DNA from: JAHJEM01 sp043805315 | Lineage (GTDB): Archaea; Nanobdellota; Nanobdellia; Woesearchaeales; JAHJEM01 | Direction: 5' to 3' | DNA length: 26,204 nt | Assembly: GCA_043805315.1 (NCBI GenBank) | Contig: JAZDID010000029.1 | Span: 1-26,204, forward strand | Part shown: piece after piece, positions 6,079-16,100 of the stretch | Position numbering within the stretch: position 1 is the first letter of the stretch | Layout: every line of letters begins with the position of its first letter | Notes under the pieces: generated by a model | Told to the model about the DNA's origin: nothing | Databases searched by the model: none | Seen by the model: only the letters and a program-made list of their open reading frames with translations | Translations under genes and position numbers: made by a program

Positions 6079-6309
6079 ATGGCAAAGATGAAAAAACACA
6101 TGACCAAGGATGAAGAGTTCCAGATCATGAAGCTTGTGTTGGACAAGTTCCTCTGGCTGGGCGTGGGCATCATGGCCTACGGGTTCTACCGGATCATCAA
6201 CCTGACGACCAACTTCGAGTACAACCTCGCCATCATGTTCTCCGGCGCATTGCTCTTGATTGTCTTCATGGTCCTGCTGATCAAGGAGTTCAACTTCATC
6301 AAGGCATAA
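6079..6309 (+). CDS. Small two-helix membrane protein
   Basis: A 76-residue protein with two predicted membrane helices (about 22-39, FLWLGVGIMAYGFYRIIN, and about 48-68, LAIMFSGALLLIVFMVLLI) after a basic, Met-rich N-terminus (MAKMKKHMTKDEEFQIMK). I do not recognise a family. The ATG at 6079 has GGTGAT at 6069-6074 in good spacing; the upstream GTG at 6070 lies inside that Shine-Dalgarno and is unlikely. Its place between two pilin-like genes suggests a role in assembling or anchoring them (inference). Confidence 0.7.
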   Translation: MAKMKKHMTKDEEFQIMKLVLDKFLWLGVGIMAYGFYRIINLTTNFEYNLAIMFSGALLLIVFMVLLIKEFNFIKA

Positions 6310-6310
6310 T

Positions 6311-6326
6311 TTTTTTATTTTAATTA
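6311..6326 (+). promoter_or_regulatory. AT-rich promoter/terminator gap before pilin-like 2
   Basis: TTTTTTATTTTAATTA lies between the small membrane protein stop and the next ATG. The spacing fits a TATA box for a leaderless message; the T-run could also end the upstream transcript. Confidence 0.4.
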
Positions 6327-6341
6327 CTATTTTTTTCCAAA

Positions 6342-6911
6342 ATGCAGTCAAAGAAAGGTTTCGAGCTGGCGGTCAACACACTCGTCGTTATTATTCTCTC
6401 ACTTGTCCTCCTCGGCGTGGGCTTCTGGCTGTTCTTCACGCTGTCTGAACAGACTATGAAGATAGACCAGGATGTCTCTGACCAACTCAAAAGCCAGATC
6501 GAGCAGGAGATGGAGAATTCCGGCAGCAGAGTCGTGATACCGACAGTGGCAAAGACGATCGAGCGGGGGAAGACGGATTATTATACGATTGGGATTCAGA
6601 ACGTGCTTTCTAACGGAGAAACATTTTCAGTCATTACTCAACTGCCGAGCATGACTGATCTTTTAGGAAATATAGTCTCCTGTGGTAGTGCGAATTGCCC
6701 AAATATAATCACAACAGGGCTTGAAGGTTTCACTATACTTCAAAATGAAAAAGAATACCGAAAGATATGGGTGAAAGTGCCAAAGAATGCAGAAAAAGGG
6801 CAGTACATCATAGATGTAAATGTATGTTCAGGGACGACTGGAAACGAACCTCCGTGCACTACCAGCGTAAAATACCCCCCACCCTTCAAGATCTACGTCC
6901 TTGTGCCGTGA
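6342..6911 (+). CDS. Pilin-like secreted protein 2
   Basis: A 189-residue protein. The start MQSKKG followed by FELAVNTLVVIILSLVLLGVGFWLFF has the same architecture as pilin-like protein 1: basic leader, Gly, E/S-L-x-V-N motif, hydrophobic helix ending in LGVG. The distal part is a predicted beta-rich domain (VVIPTVAKTIERGKTDYYTIGIQN, WVKVPKNAEKGQYIIDVNV) with four Cys. An AT-rich TATA-like stretch at 6311-6326 lies about 27 nt upstream of the ATG and no Shine-Dalgarno is present, so it may have its own leaderless transcript. The distal half is again more AT-rich than the start. Confidence 0.7.
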   Translation: MQSKKGFELAVNTLVVIILSLVLLGVGFWLFFTLSEQTMKIDQDVSDQLKSQIEQEMENSGSRVVIPTVAKTIERGKTDYYTIGIQNVLSNGETFSVITQLPSMTDLLGNIVSCGSANCPNIITTGLEGFTILQNEKEYRKIWVKVPKNAEKGQYIIDVNVCSGTTGNEPPCTTSVKYPPPFKIYVLVP

Positions 6912-7003
6912 GGGAAACAATAGAGGTCATATTCTGAGCTGTAATGCACTTGAATAAAACATATTTTCAACAGCATCATTTTAACCATTGTTAATTGAAA
7001 AAG

Positions 7004-7012
7004 CATTTAAAC
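7004..7012 (+). promoter_or_regulatory. TATA box of the giant surface protein gene
   Basis: CATTTAAAC gives an expected start near 7035, about 160 nt before the ATG. This makes it the longest predicted leader in the window. Confidence 0.45.
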
Positions 7013-7034
7013 TTGACAGGCTTACCGAGGAAAA

Positions 7035-7197
7035 TGGGGGGGAAAGAGCAGGATAATAGGATAGTTCTCTATGCCAGCTCTGGAGGCATATGGCCTTTTT
7101 CCCACCACCTGAACCTGATTCTTGCTAATCCTCTTTTTTTTATCCTATTTCAAGAAGTATGAGATGAATCTTTGTTACAAACAAGCCGGGTGATATC
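7035..7197 (+). promoter_or_regulatory. Long structured 5' leader with crossing helices
   Basis: Three pairings are visible: 7040-7045 with 7098-7103 (GGGAAA/TTTCCC), inside it 7070-7075 with 7085-7090 (TATGCC/GGCATA), and 7055-7063 with 7141-7149 (AATAGGATA/TATCCTATT, 9 bp perfect). The last crosses the first, so they form either a pseudoknot or alternative folds. GGTGAT at 7190-7195 is the Shine-Dalgarno. A cis-regulatory leader is possible; no known riboswitch consensus is matched. Confidence 0.4.
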
Positions 7198-10100
7198 ATG
7201 AACCTAACAAAACAACTGTGCCTAACTGTCGTATTAATTCTCCTGATCCCGCTTTTCAACTCTAGTGAAAGCGGTGAAGCACTGTACGAGCAAACGAACA
7301 TGACAGACCAGGCAGGGCTGACTGTCCCACCTGACCCGCTTATTGCAGAGGATGAACTTGCTTCAGAAGAAAATACGACCCTGCAAGAGGAACTCCTGCC
7401 TCACGAGAACTCCTCTGCTGCAAAAGAGAACACGCCTGCAGAGGAAAGCGTGCCTGCTGAGGATGGCGCGCAACCTCAGAACAACGTGTCTGATGAGGAC
7501 GTCCCTGAGGAATTGAACACTGGAGAGCTCCAGCTCAATGCGTCAGACAATGCATCGGAAGAACTTCCAATAGAGCAGGTGTACCAAAATGTCACCGTGC
7601 AGGAACTGCCTGTAGAGGAACGCAACGAAAGCACTATTCTCGACGTGCCCAAGGTGGACTGCGGGGGTGCTGTGCAGTGCACCTGCGATAATTATCTGAC
7701 TTCTTCACAGACCATGTGGTATGACCTTGTCAATTGCCCGAACGATGCCATCAATTTCCGGACAAATGGAATAACCCTTGACTGCAATGGCCACACCATA
7801 GATGGCGTTAATGTCGGCTATGGGCTTGATATGTATAATGTCACAGGAGTCACCATCAGAAATTGCATCATCAAGGATTTTCAATATGGGGCATACATCT
7901 GGTATGGCTCAAATAATGTTGTGGAATACAGCAATTTTACGGAACGCATCTACATTTTGAGGTCAAATTTCAATAAACTGGATTACGACAGGATACCCCT
8001 CAGGAATATGCAGTACAATTATGGCATAACTCTCTATTCCAGCAATTATTCCCGGATACGAGGAAACTATGTCGAGAACGCATATTATGACGGCATATAC
8101 CTCTACGGTTCTGACTATAACAACCTGACAGAGAACACGGTGACCAAGAATAACAATTCAGGCATCAACATTTATTATGGCTCTGACAGGAACTATGTTT
8201 TTAAGAATCAGCTCACTGCTAATCGCATCGAGGGGATGTCCATTTCGAGCTCATCGCACTATACCAACGTTACCGAGAACAATTTCACCAGCAACAATGC
8301 TTCTGGACTGTCTATTTCCAACTCAAATAACAATTGGGTCCAGAAAAACATCGCAGAGAAGAACCTTGGCGTTGGATTAGGTATTGGGACATCAAATTCC
8401 AACACCTTCATCAACAACACCGCCGCTAATAATACAGGAAGCGGAATCAATCTTTTGCAGGTCAATTCCTCGACGGTAAGAAATAATCTCGCCAGAAACA
8501 ATCAAGGTTCTGGCATATATTTACAAGGCAAGTCAAATGCAGTATTCAACAATTACCTCGAGCAAAACGCGATTGGCTTGAGCATTACTACTGCCGCAAC
8601 CACCTCAGGCAACAGCTTTTACAGCAATTACTTGAACCAAACCAGCAATGTCGTCGTCACCGGGACATCTGCGAATTCCTGGAACACTTCGAAAAGCCAG
8701 GTCTGCTATAACATCGCCAATGGCATTTATATCGGCGGCAATTACTATGCGACACCGTCAGGCACAGGATATAGCCAGACCTGCGCAGATGCGAACCGTG
8801 ACTTTCTCTGCGATGTCCCCTACACCCACGGCACGAACAATATCGATTACCTTCCTCTTGCCCAGAGGACTGCAGTGCCCATCGGCATTGAAGCCTGCCA
8901 GACTATACTCTGCCCTGGAGAGTATGAACTGCTCGTCGATATCATCAATGCCTCAATTTCAGGTTCCAATTGCATATACATTGATACAAGCAACGTCTCC
9001 TTCAATGGCCTTGGCCACGTAATCGACGGCACAGACCAATCAAATAAGTATGGCATCATGCTTTCTGGATCCCAAAACACCACAATTGCAAATACCACCA
9101 TCCAGGACTGGTATTACGGCTTGTACTTTATGTCTTCGAGAGGAGCAAGAGCAATAAACAACACCATCATTTCCAATGTCAACCTTGGGATCGGCCTCAC
9201 AGACTCTACGTATATAGAGAATTATTATATCTACAACAATACCATAAGCCAGAACGGGCAGGGAATGATCATAAGCGGCTATTGCGAGAATTCAACAATT
9301 GCCAAGAATACACTGCTGAATAATTCAGTGTTTGGATTCAGTTGTAGTGCCACCTATGAGCTTACCTTTTCAGAGAATTATGTTGCAGGCAATGCTATCG
9401 GCATCAATGGGACGGGGTGCAAGAACGCGACATTCTCGATGAATATAGTTAAGGAAAACAACCGGGGAGGATATTTCCAATTCGGCTCGGGGAACCTCAT
9501 TGAACAGAATGTGATATCAGATAATATCTACGGATTGGTCCTCAGGAACTACCTGACAGGATCTTATTCTCTTGAGAGTCCCAACAGCGTCATCCAGAAC
9601 ATGATAGCCAACAATACAGAGACAGGCATCATCATGGAATGGGCCAACAAGACCGTGATCGTCGGCAACACTATCATCAATAACAAGTATGGCATCACCC
9701 TCAATCGCACCAACCTCACCAACATCTCAGGCAACATCATCAGCCAAAATTCCATGCTCGGCGTATGGCTCGTCAATTCATACAACAACACCCTGTATGA
9801 TAATCTTTTCAACAACACGCTGAATGCGAAGGATGACCGGTTCAACTTTTGGAACGTCAGCAAGATGAATATTTCCAACATTATTGGAGGGCCGTACATC
9901 GCAGGGAACTTCTGGCAGGATTACACTGGTCGGGATATCGACGGAGACTACATCGGCGACACCAACCTCCCTTATACGTCAGGAGGGAACATCCTGAACG
10001 GAGGTGACTCCGCGCCCCTCATCCCTCCGCTCGTCCCCTGCAGCTCGACAATCACGTTCGACTTGACCCTGCCTGAAGACATGCTCAATTGCAGGGGCGC

Positions 10101-13100
10101 GGGCATCATCGTGGGCGCAGACCACGTCACTCTCGATTGCGCAGGCCACTTCATGGACGGCAGTGACGGCAGCAACTATGGCATCCGCGTCTCGAAGAGG
10201 ACAGGCGTCACCATCAAGAATTGCGTGGTTGAGGACTACTACGTCGGTGTCTTCCTCGAGAATACCACCAACAGCATTATCTCCGCGAACAACCTCTCGC
10301 TCAACTTCGTCGGCCTCAGCCTGCAGGGCAGCACAGGGAATACGGTCACCGGCAACCGCATGCTGGATAATTTCCTCTACGGCCTTAGGCTCACCTCATC
10401 ATCTGGCAATGCCTTCCAGCAGACATTCATGGAGGGGAATGACCTCGGCCTGTTCTTCGACGACACTGCCTCGTCGTATAATACCATCCAGGGCACGACG
10501 GTGAACGGTGACACCTACTATCATCTCTATAACCAAAACGGGGGCACGCTCGAAAACCTCAATCTCTCCGCAGAGAGGGTAAGCAGCCTGGGCAAGGTCT
10601 CTATCATCAACTCTACAGGTGTGCAGCTCTCCAATCTTGTGCTGGACAACAACGCAGGCGCAGGACTCTACCTCTACATGGCAGACGGCAACACCATCTC
10701 CGCCACCGCCGACGGGAACGTGTATGGCATCCGCCTTGTCGCCTCGGAAGGGAATGACATCATCATCAGCGCGGAAGGGAACACGCACGGCATCTTCCTC
10801 GACTCCTCACACACGAACACGTTCTTCTCACCTGACGTCACCCAGAACTATGATGGCATCTTTCTCTCTGGATCTTCAGGTAATGAGTTCTACTCGACGA
10901 ACGCAGTGGGGAATCATGATGGTGTCTCTCTTTCCTCGTCGCACAGCAACCAGTTCGTCGGCCTTCATGCCGAGGACAACTTCAACGGCATCCTGACAGC
11001 GTCATCAACCGGGAACACGTTTTCCAACCTCACGCTCGTCCACAACAACATCGCAGGTCGCTTCACTTCATTGTCAAACAATGACCTTACGAGCGCGAGC
11101 ATCACCTCCTCGATCCTCTCAGACCTCATGGCAACTGAGGGTTCTTTTGTGTCAGGAGCAGATGTCTTCTTCACCGGGACCAAAGCCTCCTTCGTCGGCC
11201 GTGACGTGACCGTGCGGAAGGGCACGAGCATCTTGCCAGACCCCCGCGGCTACCTCTTCGGCGTGGGCAACTCCCTTGATCTCTCCTCTAATAGTCCGAC
11301 GAGTTATATTTCCCTGACTATGTCCTACGCCGACCTTGGTGGTGTTATTGAGGACACCCTCGGCCTCTACAGGTTCGCCAATGGGATGTGGACGCTCATT
11401 CCTGGCTCGACGCTCAACATGGCCCAGGATACCGTCACTGCAAACGCAACCTCGTACGGGCTCGTCGGCATCCTCGGCACCATGGTGAGGTATCGTGTCG
11501 CCTACAAGACAGCTCCCTGCCTGGGCAGTCCGTGGACGTACTCTTCAGTTCAGCAGGCTGTCGCAGCAGCGACGCCAGGCGATGTCATCATCGTCTGCCC
11601 TGGCAATTACACGGAGGGCACCATCGTCGTCGACGACCGGATCGAGATCCGTTCCTTCGCCTCAGCCCAGGAGACCAGCTTGACATCGACTTCGACAGAC
11701 CTCTTCCAGGTCACTGCAGCTGACGTGAACATCACCGGCCTCACGCTGAAGAATGCAGCGGCGAACAAGGCAGCCCTCCGCCTCTCCGGAGCCCGCGGCC
11801 GCATCACCGGCAACATCTTCAGCCAGGATTATGACGGGCTCGTCGTCACCGGAGCAGACGCCCTGGTCAAGAACAACACCTTCACTGGCAACACGAACGG
11901 GATGCGCCTGGCCGCAGGATCCTCTCCCTCGACTGCAGAGGAGAACACCCTCAACGGAAACACGTATGGCGTGCGCGTGGAATCGGTGAGCGGGAACACC
12001 GTGAGGAAGAACGCGCTCGGCGGGAACACCTACGGCATCTACCTGTCCTCGGCGAGCGAAACGCTCGTGGCTGAGAATGCCTTCACGTCAGGATCTTATG
12101 GCGTCAGGCTGAGCTCGAGCAGCACGAATGAGCTTGTGAACAACACGGTGAGCGGGCAGACCACGGCGGGCGTGTCCCTTGCTTCCTCGCAGAATAATGA
12201 TATCTCCGGCAACATCTTCAGCTCGAACGCCTACGGAACCTCATTCGATTCGTCCAATGGGAACCTGCTCTCCTTCAATCTCTTCGAGCACAACAAGAAC
12301 GCTTCCTATGCGTATCGCTCTGCGGGCATGATCGAGGACAACACCTACTTCAACACGTCGGAGATCTCCATCTACTCGAGGGACAGCGACGGCATCCAGG
12401 TGCGGAGGAACGAGGTGAGCTTCAGCGGGACGAGGGGCATCTTCCTGCTCGACACGGACTCAGCGACGGTTGAGCTGAATGTCCTCATGATGCCTGGCCT
12501 GAGCGGCATCCGCCTCGACGGAGGGCATGCCAATCTCGTGAAGGAGAACAGCGTCAGCGGCGCCCAGCATGGCGTCTACCTTTCCGGCACCAGCGACAAC
12601 ACGATCCAGGAGAACATCCTCAACCTGAACGCGCAGGCAGGCATCACCCTCATCGGCAATGACCCCCGCAACGTCCTGCACAAGAACACGATCGAGCAGA
12701 ACGGCATCGTCGGCATCTACCTGAACGCGTCAGCATCATGCAACATCACATACAATTCTATCAGCGAGAACGGTCAGTTCGGCCTCTGGAGCATGGGCGG
12801 CACGCTCATGACAGTACGGAAGAACCACATGGCAGAGAACAGCCTCTCCGGCATCTCCCTCGCCCAGGGCTCATCGAGCAATATCGTCATGGAGAATACC
12901 TTCCAGGAGAACGGGCAGTACGGCCTCGCTGCAGAAGATTCCCCCTCGAATCTCATCTACCGAAACAACTTCCTCTCCAATGGCCCAAACGCAGGGCCGC
13001 AGTCGTATGACAACAGTGGCAATGCCTGGGATACGGGGTCAGGAAGCGGCGGTAACTACTGGGACAACTTTGACGAACCGGGCGAAGGCTGCGTTAACAC

Positions 13101-16100
13101 AAACCCTGCTGACCAGTATTGCGATGGGGATTACACGAACGTGAACATCGGCACCGATTACTATCCCTACGTCAACTATGTCGGTGACTTCTTCCTCCAT
13201 GCGAGCTTCCAAGTGCTCGACCCTAGCCGCAGGATGATCGTCACCCAGATCGTGGACTCTCAAGGCAACGTGCTCAGGCTCCCCGGCCGTGCAGTCTCGT
13301 TCTCTGACATCTCTTATCAGGGACCGGGCAAGGCTGGCACGACCCCGTACGGATCATTCTCGACCATGCTCGCCACGACGGATGCGAACGGCCGTGCAGT
13401 GACTGTCTACAGCATCAATGATGCATACGTCAATACGGCATTCATGCTCCGCCTCCTCGCTGAGTCTGAGAACGTCCAGGAAGAAGTGGACATCCCTGCC
13501 CTCATAGAATATCCTGACTTTCTCCAAGTGAAGCAGAAGTACCGGTACTACTTGCTCAAGGGCATGCCTCCCAGCACGAACGGCCTGGACATGACGCTCG
13601 ACTGGGACGTGTATAATCTCCCCCAGGAGATCAAGATCGAACAGCCAGGACTTCCGACCCAGACCATCAGCGCTGACGAGATCTCCCTCCACCCGATCAT
13701 CTTCAACGGGAATCCTGTCCCTCGCAGCAGCAACAACCGGAAGGAGTTCGACATCAGCGGCTTGCCTGCAGGAGGAGCGCCGACGACCATCACCGCGAGG
13801 GGCGCGATAGGCTCGAGCAGCATCCAGGACGTCTACTATGTCATCCTCAACAACAACGAGGGCCTCGACGACCTCGAGCTCACAACACAGGCGCCCTGGG
13901 CTGCACAGAACGGGGTTTCTTACTCGTATTCGAAAGAGTTCGCGATGGACAACTACCTCAATGACTTCCTTGATCTCATCCCGAATTTCGATATTCCAGA
14001 GGCAATCCCATTCATCGGCGGGCCATACGGAGCCATGCTGCAGAGCCTCCGGCTCCATGACCAGGGAAGCTATGACACGCTTACGGGGACAGGCCAGAGT
14101 TCCCGTGGCGGGTCGCTTGATTTCGAGTACGGAAACCTGGAATTCTATGCCCCCCTGGACAAATTGTCGCTGACAAGCCTCGGCTCGTATGCGCCGTCAG
14201 GATATGACCTTGTCCTTGTCCGGCGGGAATACCAGCTGGGCGCGTCAGGCACCGTCCCTGTCTTTGGCATTGACGTCTATGTCGCCTCGATCGGCATCGG
14301 CGTCTCCTATGACGCCCTGATCTACATCGGCTTTGTCCCCGACGGGGGAAGCCTTGCCTTTGACGTGGGCGGCGTGGACATCGAGGTTGCTGCTGTCGGC
14401 TTCGGCAAGGTGAACCTCATCATCGCCAATGCGAAATTCGAGGTGGGCGGAGGCGTCGGCATCGGCGCTCAAGTCTCCCGGCAGGACGGGTTCGAAATGA
14501 CAAGCTTGCGTGGCCTTGTCTTCGTTAATTTCGAGTGGAAAGTCCTCTGGTACGAGGACTCCTGGGGCAGGAAGTGGGTGTGCGACATCTGGCCTGCAGT
14601 CAATGGAGGGGATGTGCGCTGCTGGGAAGAAGAGGCCAAGAGCGCCAGGACTGGCTGGGGTCCGATGGCGCGGACCTGGGCTGGCGAGGGCTACGCGAGA
14701 TTCGTGGCGAACAGCGAGGCGAACAAGGACAAGCAAGCCAATGGCTCGGTAGGCATCCTCGTCGAGAATGTCTTCCCCGAAGCAGGCCCAAAGCTTGCCT
14801 ATCATCCGGCGAACGGGAACATGATGGTCGTGTACACGCACGACAGCCTGGCCAAGGACATCTCCCAATCCTTGGAGATCAACGCGCTGCGCTGGACAGG
14901 CACGACGTGGGAACAGCCGACGTCCATCACGCAGAATGCGAGGGCAGACGTCCTCCCTGACGTGACCTATGACTCTGATGGGAATGCGATTGCCGTGTGG
15001 GTCAGCGTGAACGACGAGAATCCGGGCAACGCATCCCTCTATGACATCATCAGCAAGGCAGAGATCGCCTTTGCGTTCTTCAATGCGAGCAGCAACACCT
15101 GGTCATCGCCTGCATTCGTCACCCAGAACGACCACGTGGACTTCGACCCTGGCGTCGTCGCAGGCGCCGACGGAAAGGCCATGCTCGTATGGCATGCTGA
15201 CGAGGACAACAACGTCTCACTCGGCTATGACGCGACCTTCGAGCACGACCTGTCGAAGAACCTCTACTCTGCGGTCTGGGACGGGAATACCTGGGGCCAG
15301 CCGCAGCTCATCGCCTCGGCCGTCGACCTTACGAACAAGCCCGCGTTCGACTTCACCGGCTCAAATGCATTCATCGCCTGGGGAGAGGACCAGGATGGGA
15401 ATTCTACGACCACAACTGACCGTGAGATCATGCAGTCCACGTGGACTGGCTCGTGGTCATCCCCTGCTAGGATCACCGAAGACTCTCTTGAGGACAGGCT
15501 GCCTGTCGTCGTGTATGACGGGAATGACCTCCTCGTCGCCTATGAGAAGGTCACCGTCGAGGGGAACACGACAGACTACGAACTCTACTCGCGGCAGTAC
15601 AACGGCTCCTGGTCTGTTCCTGAGTTCATCACCAGCACTGGACAGGTGGAGGACCTCTTCCTCGCCACGAAGCCTGAGGGCGACATCGTCCTCGTCTGGC
15701 AGAGCGCCAAGGAGAACACGACAGGCATGTATTACACAGTCCATGACGACGAGGGCTGGAACGAGGAAAAAGTCCTTGTAAAAGACGATGATTCTGCTTT
15801 CTCGTACTCGCCGGTCCTCACCGAGGAGAACGAGATCGTCACCACCTTCCTCAAGACCCAGGTCCTACTCGTCAACGAGACCGCGACCGTGGAGAACCTG
15901 AGCGCGAACTATAGCGAGACCTTCTCCTTCCCCGTGATGGTTGAAGGGAATTCGAGCCTGGCCATCATCAGCCACGCCATCACAACTGACCTCGAAATAG
16001 GAGACATCTCCTTTTCTCCCACGCCACAGCCAGGCGTCACCGTCACCATCAATGCGACGGTGAAGAATAAAGGTGACGTGTCAGTAAAGAATCCTGCAGT

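Noticed and set aside
7101..7132. TPP riboswitch, because of CTGAACCTGATTC followed by CTAATCC
   Set aside because: The paired CTGAGA half of the TPP aptamer is missing upstream and the gene is not related to thiamine.
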